Source: Tubulanus polymorphus | Lineage: Eukaryota > Nemertea > Palaeonemertea > Tubulaniformes > Tubulanidae | Direction: 5' to 3' | Assembly: GCF_964204645.1 (NCBI RefSeq) | Contig: NC_134025.1 | Span: forward strand, 4,159,001-4,223,000 | DNA length: 64,000 nucleotides | In this document: one piece after another, positions 47,889 through 60,500 of the stretch | Numbering within the stretch: the first letter of the stretch is position 1 | Layout of the letters: each line of letters begins with the position of its first letter | Position numbers and translations under genes: made by a program | The notes under the pieces: model-generated | The model's database searches: none | Told to the model about the DNA's origin: nothing | Seen by the model: only the letters and a program-made list of their open reading frames with translations

Positions 47889-48053
47889 TAATTGAATTCA
47901 GAATGTGACTGTTTTGTTATGTAGTACTCGGTTCATTGATCAGTATAACTTAAAGCTTCTCAAAAATTTTGAACAACTTTACCTAAATGATTTATATAAA
48001 GAATTATGATTAATTTAATCAATGGGTTAGTGTCACGCGCCGCCGCATGTTGC

Positions 48054-48089
48054 GGGGGCAGCACCTGACGGATTGCTAGTGCTGCCTCC
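48054..48089. repeat. GC-rich stem-loop
   Basis: GGGGGCAGCAC (48054-48064) and GTGCTGCCTCC (48079-48089) pair with one mismatch around a 14-base loop. GC content is far above the surroundings (GCGCCGCCGCATGTTGCGGG upstream). It lies between SCYL1 and IFT57; its role is unknown. Confidence 0.6.
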
Positions 48090-48490
48090 TGCAAGAATGT
48101 TCATCAGCGAATAACTGGGAAAAGGAATTCTTAAGTGGTAAATACATCTTTATGCTGGTTTCTAGTCAGTAAACAATGTCAGGAATCACTTGTTCTAAAA
48201 CATATATGAAATCTAGAATACCGAGTGATTTATGGCTAAAATAGAGACACGAAATAGAGGTTTTTGGCGTGTTCAACTTGGTTGTCAAGTTTGAAAATAT
48301 TTGTTATGGTTAGTCTGTGTATAATCTCCTCTACCTACAAGTAAATAGGCCGGCCTTAATCATTTTGGAGAAGTAGTGTTGATACTATGCTTCGGACCCT
48401 TCAGATAGGATATTCATTGAACCCGAATTCTGTAATCCATCATATTTGACAATTATTTCATCAGAGACAGAAGTGCATAGATACTACTAG

Positions 48491-49035
48491 TAATGTCTAT
48501 TTATTAATTGATGAGACCTGTTTTTCTGGGATATTTTACTTACTTTTTGGGGTACATACCTCATTAATGTCTTAACAGAATGCCAAAAATCGCGGACAAC
48601 AACTGAATATCCGATATATTTCCAGTTCTGTACCAATTAGATGGATTGGCAAAAAGACTCCTTTAGTCCAATTGAATGAGAGAGAAAATCCTCCATTTTG
48701 TCAAATTTCTTGGATTTGAACATTGTTACCATGCCTACGCCACCCTGATTTAGTTGTTGAGACCCCACAAGAAAAATAACTTCATTTCGTAGGCATGGTG
48801 ACAATGTAAAAATTCAAGAAATTTCACAAAATGGAGGATTTTCTCTCTCATTCAATTGGACTTAAGGAGTCTTTTTGCCAATGCATCTAATTGGTACAGA
48901 ACTGGAAATATATCGGATATTCAGTTGTTGTCCGCGATTTTTGGCATTCTGTTAAGACATAAATGAGGTATGTATCCCAAAAAGTAAGCAAAATATCCCA
49001 GAAAAACAGGTCTTATCCATTAATAAATAGACATT
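48491..49035. mobile_element. 545-bp palindromic foldback element
   Basis: Left arm 48491-48739 and right arm 48788-49035 are near-identical reverse complements over about 248 bases, separated by a 48-base spacer. Matching landmarks: AATGTCTATTTATTAAT outermost, TTTTTCTGGGATATTTT, CCAAAAATCGCGGACAACA, TGAATATCCGATATATTTCC, and ACCATGCCTACG innermost. Only a handful of mismatches are visible. No open frame spans it. It is a non-autonomous foldback/MITE-type element and transcripts would form a very long hairpin. It ends about 130 bases upstream of the IFT57 start. Confidence 0.85.
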
Positions 49036-49163
49036 AGATAGTCAAGGTTGGGATACCGGTACCTGTCCTAGACCTAACTTGACTGTTTATACCAATTTGA
49101 ATTATTCGTGAAATTTCATGCCCAACAACGGCTAAAAATTACCATTTTATTTTCAGTATTCAG

Positions 49164-51017
49164 ATGTCTGAGGAACGAAGAAGAGGAGATGATGATGGTG
49201 AGGAGGGTGGTCCAGGAGCTGCTTACATGCAGTTCGTTGTTATGGAAGAATTACTGGATAAATTGAAATTATTGAATTATGAATCTTCGTTTTCAAGACA
49301 GATTGGAATGAAACCGTTTTCCAGGTAAGTCATCACTAAGGCCTGCTATTTTGAAAACAATAAGTTAAAGAATGTGATTCACTTTCATCTAAATGTCTTT
49401 TCAGGCATTATTTTGCTATCGCCACAAATCCAGGTGAACAGTTCCATGCATTTACATCACTGGCGGCATGGCTTCTACGTACAGCTGGAAAACATATGGA
49501 TCAACCACAAGAATATGACGATCCAAATGCCACGATAGCCAACATTCTTGATGAATTACGACAATTCGTACGTTTGCGAATCGGTCTTTAGAACTGACCT
49601 CACCTTTCAAATGATTTGTTATGAATATTGTTCAATTCGTTACAGGGACATACAGTTGACTTTCCTCCATCAAAACTGAAACAAGGATGTGGTGAGAAAT
49701 GCATCGAAGTCCTGGATAAGCTGGCGAACGAAGCGCTGAAAAGCACAATGTTCATGTGGAATAGGTACGAACTTCCGTATTATCGATAAGAGCTGGAAAA
49801 TAAAGTATAATGTAAGAATCTTAATTGAAAGATAATTTTTTCGAAATAGGCCGTCATATCCGGAGGAAGAGGCAGACGAAGAAGATATAATCGATGATGA
49901 ATCAGAGTTAGAATTGAATAAACCGCTTGAAGAAGTCGAACAAGCCGATGATGAGGACGAATACGAAGATGAAGCCAGAATTTTAGATTTAGATGGTCTC
50001 AAGAAAAATAAACAGTCTCAGGTATGATAAATATCCCTTAAATTACCCTTTTTTACAATAGAACCCTTGGCTGCTGTTGTGTTTAAATGCTTGGTTATTG
50101 GTTGTGGTTTTTAGGATGGAGAATCGTCAAAACCAGAAGAAATACTACTTTCAACGACAGATGCGGCTGAGTGGAAATTAGAAGTTGAAAGAATTTTACC
50201 ACAACTTAAAGTGACTATTCGTACCGACAATAAGGTGAGTAGTTATAGGTGGAACACGTTTTTAACCAATCATGGTTCTTAATAGTAAGCAATGATGATG
50301 ATTGTGATTGATTTGCAGGATTGGAGAGTCCACGTTGAACAAATGCACCAGCACGCCGGAGGTATTGAAACTTCATTGACCGAAACTAAAACGCACTTGG
50401 ATAAATTACATGATGAAATCACGCGAACATTGGAAAAAATCGGCAGCCGAGAGAAATATATAAACACGCAACTAGAACAGTCGCTGCAGGAGTTTCGACA
50501 CATGCAAGATCGACTGGCAGAAACTAAGGAGAGATATCGGCAAGGGAGTGGTGGAGTTACTGAACGTACCCGCATTTTAGCAGAGGTTTGTTTGGAATTT
50601 TCGGCTCTGCCAGATCTTTGTTATCTGTAGATTATTGTGATACTTAATTCGTGTTTGATTTACTCAGGTTACGGAAGAACTGGAGAAAGTGAAACAAGAA
50701 ATGGAAGAAAGAGGCAGCAGTATGACTGATGGGGGTAAGATAAAATGAGATATCACTTCATTAATCAAAATTAGATCATACGATAACACCTCAATTTAGG
50801 AAAACTCTATCGCTATTACAAAAAAAATTCTCATTGATTTTCAGCTCCACTAGTTAAAATCAAACAGGCGATAGTTAAAATCAAAAGCGAAATTACACAA
50901 ATGGATATCAGGACCGGTGTACTGGAACATATTCTACTGCAAGCTAAAATGCGAGAGAGAACCGAGAACCAGCGTCAACTACCGGGTGATGATCCATACG
51001 AAATCAAAGCCTACTGA
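49164..51017 (+). CDS. IFT57: Intraflagellar transport protein 57 (IFT-B)
   Basis: Eight exons: 49164-49324, 49405-49567, 49646-49764, 49850-50021, 50115-50234, 50319-50585, 50668-50734, 50845-51017; 413 codons (human IFT57 429 aa). After an acidic start the calponin-homology-like N-terminal region is recognisable: YMQFVVMEELLDKLKLLNYE, KPFSRHYFAIATNPGEQFHA, WLLRTAGK and VDFPPSKLKQGCGEKCIEVL. A long acidic linker follows (PEEEADEEDIIDDESE), then a C-terminal coiled coil (about 245-400; REKYINTQLEQSLQEFRHMQ) that in the family pairs with IFT20 within the IFT-B peripheral complex of cilia. A splice acceptor (TTTCAG, 49151-49156) just before the ATG suggests an upstream non-coding exon. The gene implies a ciliated animal. 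Polyadenylation hexamers lie at 51260-51265 and 51323-51328. Confidence 0.96.
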
Positions 51018-53193
51018 TTAGAAATTCGATCTGATAATTTCGAGACTATGAGATATAAATAAACCTGTGACACAAGGAGGATGTGATGATGGGGAATTTT
51101 TTCCCTGCATTGTCAAAAGGACTGAATTTAAACTGCCATGCTTCAAATCTAATTTGTTTTAATGTAGCACCCGGTAGTGTAATTGCTTTGAATTTCAGTT
51201 GTTCGTACATTGTACTTAGTTGAAATGTCCACATTGTCTTTATACACAAAGAACCACGTAATAAAGATTATTTTTTTTCCGTCCACAAGTTAACTTATAC
51301 ACATGTGCTGTATTAGTTTTGAAATAAAAGATTTATCAATTGACATATTGAGTTCTTCAATGATACAGGCTTATTAATAACCACAATCATAACTTCAGGA
51401 TGAAGCAATAACTTTTCCTTCTGGTTTTGTCGGTCTCCTTCCTCTGCAGTGGAAATCTCATTATGACCACTTCAGATGTTACGATTCTTGTGATTACAAA
51501 CCTAGATCTTGATCCCGAAAAGTACTGGATATAACGAACTAGCGATTATAACGCATTTTCTGGTCCCCTGAAGTTCGTGGTAACAAGGTTCCATTGAATA
51601 ATCATTCTAACTTGATGGCTATATAGAGATGGAAGAAATTGCTTTGACAATGGATGCTCTTACATCATACATTCCCTATAAAGGGCCAAGCCAGGACCAA
51701 TTGCCATTGAAGAACAACAAAATGTGTCATGAAATTTACAGAATAAACACTTTATTTACAATTATCAACCATACTCGGATACATCGTAACCTAGATCAGA
51801 GCAGTGGCCAGCCTATCATACAAGTTGTTTTTATTTTTTAGCTGCCTATGTTTATAGTGATAATTCAATTTTTCACTAGTTTGATGTTCTTTGGCTCTGA
51901 ACATCAACATTTAAATGGCTCTCGTTTTTACAGCCATAACATGCATAAGAGAAACCAAATTTACTATGTGTTCCTGAACTATTGTTCTAACTTAAGTGTA
52001 CATTGTTGTTATATGAGGAGGGGGGGGGCGGGGGATGGGTCAGCTCATTTATTCATTATTTGTATAAAATGCATAGAAAACTTGAGATAAATGAAAATTC
52101 ACATCATTTGATACATAAAGAACAGAGAAAGTGTCAATTTCCATGAATTGAAACATATTTTGCACACCTTTGTATACCCAGTAAATGAATGAATCAAACC
52201 TTGAATATGTTCGTAACTCATTCATTAATCATTAATCAGATGGAGTTCAAATCAAGTTATAATCAGTTTGATTTACTTTTTTCCCTGATGATGCTCAATA
52301 GAAGACGAATACGGAAGCAATAGTAACTACTAAATCACAAATGATACATACACTGTCATACATACAACACGTTCTAGTACAATGGGTTTTTGAGAACACC
52401 ATAGTCAATTTCTTATTCCGAATGATTCAAGAATCTTTCATAGAATAGCGTGTGATTTGAGGTTAGTAGCACTGGCCAGTCTCTCCATAGATATAAAAAT
52501 TCATTGACAATTTATGAATTTCATACAAGAAATATCTACAAGTAAAATTCACTATACGTACAGTATGTAATTTTTGTTTAAATATTGCAAAAACTCACAA
52601 TACAATTTACAATTACAATCTCTCCTGATAAGCACTTAAGACTACTAGCAAAGGTTCAAGTCAAATAAAGTGTACACATACTGAAGAACAAGGATGATAC
52701 ATATATAGGCAATATAAGCACCTTTAAACTTAATGAGACTGACTGGAGGTATATCGTAGCGCACTCATGTTAAGTGGAAAAGAAAACGGAAAGCAAGTGT
52801 TTGGATGGTAAATCTAACAATTGGCATCATTGAAAGACATCCAAGATTAATCTCAGTTTTAGTCTAAACGATGAGAAATAATCATGCCTAAATTAAAAGA
52901 ATGCCAAAACGATTACATACTTTAAACAAAAGGCATGTTCTCAGTATTAGCTAATATGTCAGATATGAAACATGAAATAAATAGCTTAATAATTACTGTA
53001 TCTCAGACTCGGAAATAATATACAAAATTGCAATGATCTTACACATACAACTACTGTAACAAGTCAGACTTCAAGAGATCAGTTAATTCTACAGTTTAAG
53101 TTCATAAAAAACTCTCACGCTTCCATCTAACACATTCACAAACCATCCAACAATGATTTTATAATAATTACTCATACAAAATGCATGGTCTAA
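51018..53193. other. Convergent 3' region of IFT57 and RTF1
   Basis: IFT57 probably ends just after the AATAAA at 51260 or 51323. On the minus strand TTTATT near 51750 (AATAAA) could be the RTF1 polyadenylation signal, giving an RTF1 3' UTR of about 1.4 kb. A G-run (GGAGGGGGGGGGCGGGGG, about 52017-52034) could fold as a G-quadruplex. Otherwise AT-rich with no coding signal. Confidence 0.4.
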
Positions 53194-56100
53194 TCATATG
53201 AGTCCTCGTCGCTTTTTATAAGCTTCCAGGTTTAAAGATCGTCTTGGAGCTGAATCTTTCGTAAATGGAGGAGGGTTTGATGCCATAGAAATAGGTGTAT
53301 CTGAAACGATAACAAAGACATTTAGAATTTGAATTTCTTATTCAAGGATCAAACGTGATTCAAAAATGAATGCATTATAAAACATACTTGATACAGGAAC
53401 ATCTAGATTTATTGTGATGTCAAAATTATGCACATCAAAAAGATCTTCTTGTTTTTGTAATGAGTCTTTTTTGCTCTTTTTGGCCGGAGTTTCCTCATCG
53501 TCATCATCATCATCATCATCATCATCGCCAAAAAGATTCTAAATAAAAGATATTCATATTTGCGTGTTAATCTTTCCCTTATGTTTTCAATCAGTTTGAT
53601 CTGAATATAATGAACTCACTTTTAAAGGTGGAGCAGTTGGAACGGGTATTACAGGAACATTTGTTTCAGGGTTTTTCACCCGAGGTTGTGCAGCGACTGG
53701 CGATGGTTTCATATCTTTATTTCCCTATTTGAAGAAAATGAGTTACACAAAACACAAAATTCAACGTCCATCACAATATTCTAACGAAATTAAGATATTG
53801 ATTGTCCCTTACCTTGGTCACCATTGTCGGCCGTGTATGTCTTCGCGTAAATGGATCAGCTTTAGCATTTTTCATTTCGGCTATTTCTCGTTTGAATGCA
53901 TCTTCGGCTTCCACGATGTTTCGTTGTCGATTTCTCTGATTTATAAAACTGCAGAAAACGAATAAAGGTTCAAGAAATGGTCAAAAAGGGTATGTGAAAA
54001 ATTTGTCAACACAAATATTTGAGATATAATATACAAACCTGATTGAGTTGATATTACTCGTTCGTCTCCTGTCTAATTCTTTTGCTCTCTCTTCTAATTC
54101 ATCCAGTTCTCTTTTCGCTTCTTGAAGTTTATCATCATCACCAGTTATTTCAGCCATTTCCTGAAAATGAATACAAAAAGAAAATGTATATTCTGCGTAC
54201 AGAGAGAAATTTTGCCTGCTTGAAAAAGATTCTTGTAATTTTCAATTTTTTACCTTCGTTTTTATCAAGTGAGTTTTTTGCATGGCATAGTTGTGCGGAT
54301 TCTTTTTGAATTTCTTCTTTTCGCTGACAATCTGTCATTGGAGTAAAAATCAATCGTATATTCGATGAAAAAGAAAAACCTATGTTGATTAGAATAAGAT
54401 GAACTACTGAAAAAGAATGAAGTTACCCTGTCAATATCATCTTCATTGAATTTATAATTGATTGCTCTTTGAATATCTTTTTCTTTTTGTTCTATTTCCT
54501 GAATAGTGGGCAGCTGTAATCCACCGAGCATCATCGCTGTTTTCCATTTGAAAAATTCGGTCTCAGTAAAATCCTGATTTGATACAAATTCCAGCCGATA
54601 AACTCGCTCAGCATTGGCGTGACGCAAGCGAAGTCCTTTATTTGTGGTTGTATTATTCAGTTTGTACACTTTTCCTGTCTCAACAACTTCAATAATTTCT
54701 GCCACCTTAAATAAGAAGAGTCAACTATTGACCTCTCTGTATCTGTATTGAATAACAATAATTTTGAATACAACTTACTCTATAAACAGATTTGCCTTCA
54801 TGATTCCCGATTCCTATTCGTACATAGCAACCATTGATAGTTTGACCAAAGAATGGCATGTGGCACCACCTAAATATATACAAATAAAAAGTATATTCCA
54901 ACTACTTGATACTTAAAGATTCTGTCCTTAGATTTGCTGCATAAACAAAACTCACTTTTCTAATTTGAATCGTGATAATCTAACCCTTCCAAGCTCTTCT
55001 TTAGCAGTGATGATTTGTTGTTTTTTCGGCCGCCTTGCTTCCGTATCAGAACTAAATAGAGAAAATCAATACGATGCTTTCACGAGGAAACTTCAAATTT
55101 AATCTTTTTTTAATATTCGAAAGGCAAAATCATAATATACATACTCGTCTTCTGAATCAGATCTGGAACGATATGAATTTCTTTCACTTGATTCCGAGTC
55201 TGATTTGCCTCGCGATTTCACTTCATCTTCACTTTCATCATCCTCATCATCGTCCGAATAAACATCACTCGCTTTCAGAACCTGTTTCTTCTTTTGTTCT
55301 TCTGTAAAGTGGAATTCAAATTCAATTTTCTATTTGAGACGTACCTTGTTATCGGTATGTCAGTACGATTGAATGAATGATTTTACCAACCTAACAACTT
55401 GATTTTCTTCTCTTTTTCTTCTCGTCTAGCTTTCAAATCTTGGAACGCCGATTTTTTCAAATCTTTCTTATCCTCAACAGTTTGACGTCGTTCAGCACTA
55501 CGTTGACTAACAGGAGTTGATGGCTTCAGATAATTTGGAATTGGCGATGCGATCTTGTGCTTCTTTTTCTCTTTTTCCTTCTTCTTTTGTTCCTTCTTCT
55601 TCGCTTGTCTCAGTTTCTTTTCGATTTCAAACCTAAGCAATTATAACAATCCTCACTGTCTTAATCAAGACTAAAGATTGTAATAAATGTATTTTCCTCC
55701 TCTCATACATTGTAGCATATATTCACCTGGTTTTGAGGACTTCACGTTTTTCTATTCGATTGAATAACTCTTGTTCTCTCTCTTTCTCGGTCATATGTTC
55801 CAGCATACGCCTGTCTTCTTCGTCTCCCATCAAATTCTCGTCATATCCGTCATGAAACTCTTCAGGTCCACTGTCCGAATCATCGCTGCTTTCAGCCTCC
55901 GATTTCTGGACTGATTTTTCGCTACCAGAATCAGAGATTTCTCCTGAAATTCATAAATTGGGACATTGATAACCATCTCATTCTTTTCATTCTTTTTTCG
56001 TTTTTCATTCTTCTGATAAGTTGTTTTACTTATATATCTACCTTCTTCTGGTTCAGAATGAGGTTCAGGTTTTTCTGGCTCTGCCTCGCTGTCCGATGAG

Positions 56101-57125
56101 GCAATTTTTGTTTTCTTCTTTTGACGTTTTCCGGCTTTAGCCTTCTTCTTTTTGCTAGCTTTACCATCACCAGTCCACTAAAAGGGACACAAAATTCAGA
56201 ATTTTGGATTCGGCCAAGCATATTCTGGATTTGGAAGGTAGATATTAAATTTTCAAGCATCTATTGCTTCAATGCAAGCTACCACAGACCTCATCATCAC
56301 TCTCAGATGTAGCTGATGCCGAGTCATCATCTTCTTGTTGGCTAGATTGTTCTGGTTCTGGTTCTGAAGAACGTTTGCGCTTTGCTAACGCCTTCAAATC
56401 CTACAACGACAAACATCATTATTTCATTATCAGATACAGCGACAAAATTAAGAATTTTAAGCTGTTTTATAGGAATTGCACGTTCTTAAAATTCATAAGA
56501 GACATGATTTAGGAATATTTCCTGGTTATAGAGATTTAGTTGATTTGCCCGTACTTAGGCTCTGTTAGTCTACATGTTCTACAGGGTTTTGAAGGTTGTT
56601 CATTCATGGCGGTAGGCTATATGTAGTGCCTGAAGCCAAAAGGCACAGAAGATTCATCGGTGTATCATAAACTTTTCCGTTGCTTGGACTGTCTGGATTA
56701 TAGATATAGGCCCCATCATGTCAGGATTCATTTTCTTGAATCACCAGACAATGGGGGCCATCACTACATGATTAAGGAGATGCATTTCTTTTAAAATTTT
56801 AGGCCAGGGGCTGAAGAGGGCTTGTACGCTAGTAATTTTGTAGTTTACTGAGAGACTGGACCATTTCATTCTCACAATAAGATCTTCTGATAGATTTTCT
56901 AATCTTTCTGGGATTTTCCGCCATACATTATTACACAGTATAAGTTGTGTAGTGAGAAGTAAGCAGGGAATCGATTTTTCCATCAAGAAGAAGTCATATT
57001 AGGCGACATTAAAACGACTTCGAAACACACGATTAAGTCGTTTCAACTACCTCTTCAAGATCAGCATCACTTTCACTACTATCAGTATCAGAATCAATAA
57101 GGGCTCTACTCTTCTTTCGCTTCAT
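53194..57125 (-). CDS. RTF1: RTF1, Paf1-complex transcription elongation factor
   Basis: Fifteen exons in transcript order: 57125-57051, 56400-56290, 56177-56042, 55943-55727, 55632-55391, 55301-55145, 55051-54956, 54869-54779, 54705-54427, 54331-54254, 54160-54039, 53948-53813, 53724-53620, 53538-53388, 53300-53194; 700 codons (human 710 aa). The N-terminal half is Ser/Asp/Glu and Lys rich, including the histone-modification region ([40 protein letters not shown]), which stimulates H2B ubiquitination in the family. The Plus3 domain (about 335-470; [48 protein letters not shown]) binds phosphorylated SPT5. After it come [19 protein letters not shown], a coiled coil, and [15 protein letters not shown]. 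The tail carries an Asp run encoded by a TCA/ATC microsatellite, then ends KKRRGLI. Nuclear; intact. Confidence 0.96.
53495..53526. repeat. TCATCA microsatellite encoding an Asp run in RTF1
   Basis: About ten ATC/TCA triplets in RTF1 exon 14 encode consecutive aspartates after LFG on the minus strand. Being a triplet repeat it can vary without frameshift. Confidence 0.9.
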
Positions 57126-57512
57126 TTTCGGGGTAAAATTTAGGGTAAATTACGAGCAGCAAATTTCATCCGCCGCGAGCCTTCGAGCCTTCCCGAACTA
57201 AATTGAAATATCGTCGGAGTGAATAATGCTAGCGTTTCCGATTCGCTAATTCGGTCACTAATACAAACATTGTTAGGCATTATTTCTCGTAAATAAAGAT
57301 TTCTAAAATATTAAAAAATGTTCTAAACTAACTTATTTCAATGTAAGTATATCATAATTGTATGTATTTAATTTTTATATGGTGAAATGAAGTTTCGCCA
57401 TTAGATATTCAGCCCGTACCTACGAATGACACACTTATTGAAATGAAAATTCAGTCTCAAAAGTCACCTATTTAATCCTATTTAAACTAATTTTAATGTG
57501 TAACACCTCAAA
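57126..57512. promoter_or_regulatory. Shared head-to-head promoter region, RTF1 and DHTKD1
   Basis: Start codons of RTF1 (minus) and DHTKD1 (plus) are 387 bases apart and point outward. The RTF1-proximal half contains several CpGs (CCGCCGCGAGCCTTCGAGCC at about 57170-57189) while the DHTKD1-proximal half is AT-rich. No TATA box at a convincing distance. A single bidirectional promoter is inferred from spacing. Confidence 0.5.
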
Positions 57513-60500
57513 ATGTTCCGACATCAAGTACAGTTAACTAATAAGATAATAAAGTGCGCGTCTAAAGTGGCCGGGCGCCGCTGTTTACGAAGTTATCATT
57601 CGGATGAAGGTGTATTTGGGTTCAAGAATGACAAATCTGCGAGATCCGTCTCTAATCTGGAATCATCCAATACAGACAATGGTGAGTTGCTAAGTTGAAT
57701 TGCACTACATGTATCTTTCATTTTGGTATCTATCTTATATGCTAGAGTGGGTGCTTTATTTCTAATAGTTGAAGAGGATGATCATCGACCAATGTCCTGG
57801 TGGAAAAAATTATTTTTCCACGACCAAGGGCGACGCAAAAAATCTGAAAATTCAGGTATTTTTGTTGAAAGTTGTTTTCCATGAATGTTACTCCACATAA
57901 TTAGTTATTTCTTAGTAAGCTATCTATTTTTCAGCATGATTTGAAGTTTTCTGCTTGCACCAGATTCAGAATATTTGTTTGTATTTTGATTTAAACTTCT
58001 ATAGGCGCTTTTACGAAATTGAATCTGATTCGGTTTAGCTAAATCTGATTCGATGTCGGAAAACAAAAGGTTTAGTAAATCGAATCGTTTTTCGTAAATG
58101 AGTCAAATTTATCAATTTATCAATTTAAAGGTCGCGATTCAAAAGAAAATGGGCGTCAATGGTGACCGAATTATTGATAGATGATGGTCTGCGATAGATG
58201 TCTTAAGCCCTCGGTCGAAGAGGACGCCATGTTGGATTTCACTGACTAAATCGCTACTAATTTGCTGGCCGAGCAAGTTAGTCGATTTAATAAATCAGTT
58301 TACTAAACCGCGTCCATAAACAATTGGATTTATTAAACCCGATTCACTAAACCGCGGGCCGTAAACGTGAAACTTAAATCGATTTACAAAGATTCAGTTT
58401 CGTAAAAGCGCCTATTGTGTAATGAAATTACTAATAATGCAGTATTTTTATATATATGTATACATATATATATATAGGTGAATTATATAGATTTTTTCTT
58501 ACTGTCCATTATTCATTACAGATGAGCGCATTTAGCTTACAGAATTATCTATGTTTAGAAGCATTTTCTTAACATGTAGACTTAAGTGCAATGATTTTTG
58601 GTCCAATCTATGGATGATTGACGAAGAACTTGATTTTTGATTTCAGTGAATGTTGATCTCATTGATAACGCACATGTCATACGCCTGGTACAAGCTTACA
58701 GAGAATATGGACATAAAAAGGCTAAGATTGATCCATTAGGAATCATGAAATCACAGTCAGTAAAAATTGTAAGCTATACCAAAAATACTCTGCTGTAAAA
58801 TGTTTTTAAATGGCCATTTACACTTACAGACCAGCACCAGAATTAAAGCCAGAATTATACGGCTTATCTGTACAGTCCCCTGCATCGTTCAATGTCAAAG
58901 GAATTCTTCATTCTGAATTAACGAATGCAACGTGTGCAGAACTAGTCAATGAACTGGAGAATATATACTGCGGAGTTATTGGAGCAGAATTCCAGCATTT
59001 AATAGTGAGCCATTTTTATTTTCAATTACCTAACTTAATTTGATTCAATGTTTACCATGATTCAGTCTATGACGTGACATGTTTTATTGAAGGAAATGGA
59101 TGAAAGAACTTGGTTTGCTGAAAGGTTTGAAAATCTGCATTCTGTTCCGATATTGGCAGAACGGAAAGTCGAATTAGCGAAACTGATGCTTAAATGTGAG
59201 GTAATAATGTCTGAATTCATCAGGTTTTATATACGGAATTTGTCTTGGAACATGATTTAAGATATTGATGTCTGCTGTTTTGTAGGGTTTTGATCATTTT
59301 CTGGCCAGTAAATTTACTACCGTTAAACGATATGGTGGAGAAGGAGCTGAAAGTATGATGGCTGTGTTTGATGAGGTTTTCGCGTCTGCTGCTGAAAGTA
59401 AGTTGGACTGTTTTCTGACCTCATATGACTCTATTTTTGAGTATGATTATCGTATAATATTTTCCTTCTAGTGGGGGTAAAGGATATAGTGGCATGTATG
59501 CCTCATCGAGGAAGAAATAACCTGTTGACTTGTATGCTCGATTTTCCGATTGCTGTCATGTTGAGAAAGGTAAGTAATGCAATACGAAATGAATGTACCA
59601 CTATTATGAAGGATTCGCTAACGAACGTTACAATCCCTAAAGCACTGAAGATTCTGAGAGCTAGTTTTCATGCATCGGTGAAAATATGTTACAGATGAAA
59701 GGTTTGAGTGAATTTCCTCCAGGGGTCAAGGGCGCTGGTGATGTTCTGTCACATTTACGTTAGTATTTTCATCAAACCTGTGAAGAGACGTAGTGTATCT
59801 AATCGGCTTTTATACGTTCGTTTTGTATGTTATTCAGATACTTCCATTAATCTGAAATATGGTGAAAAAGACGTTCATGTATCATTAATACCAAACCCTT
59901 CACATTTAGAGGTAAGAGGAGTACAGGCTTTACTTATTTCAATGCTTACCGAGATTCATCCTTTTATTGCTATTTAATGCCAAACGGTTTGATACCTTTT
60001 CAGGCGAACAATCCAGTAGCGGTAGGAAAAACTAGAAGTCGCCAGAAACGATTACATGATGGAGATTATAATAATGACACTGATGTGCATCTCGGTGATA
60101 AAGCACTTTGTCTACAAGTTCACGGTGATGCATCATTTACTGGTCAGGTAAATTACATCTATAACTTCATATCCTTCATCCTCAGACCTGTTGTGCAGAA
60201 GTTTTACTTTGAATGGTCTATTATTCAGGGCATTGTTCCCGAGACATTTACATTGGCTTACACCCCACATTTCCGAATTGGTGGCAGCATACATTTGATA
60301 GTTAACAATCAACTAGGGTTTACTACAGAACCTGAGAGAGGAAGGTAATGTACTGTAATTGTGTTATTCATTCATAGTTCTATGATCGAAAAAGTGCTGA
60401 AGAAAATCAAACATTTACGCCGTTTATTTGAACTGCAGGTCATTCCATTACTGCAGTGATGTCGGGAAAATGATCGCTTGTCCAGTACTACATGTGAATG

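Noticed and set aside
49670-50002. Minus-strand serine-rich frame of 110 codons
   Set aside because: Antisense of the acidic linker of IFT57; serine runs come from GAA/GAT codons read backwards.
60449-60470. CTGCAG/GTCATTCC repeats near DHTKD1 exon 12 suggesting alternative acceptors
   Set aside because: Only the acceptor ending at 60438 keeps the E1 reading frame; the second CTGCAG is inside the exon and would break it.
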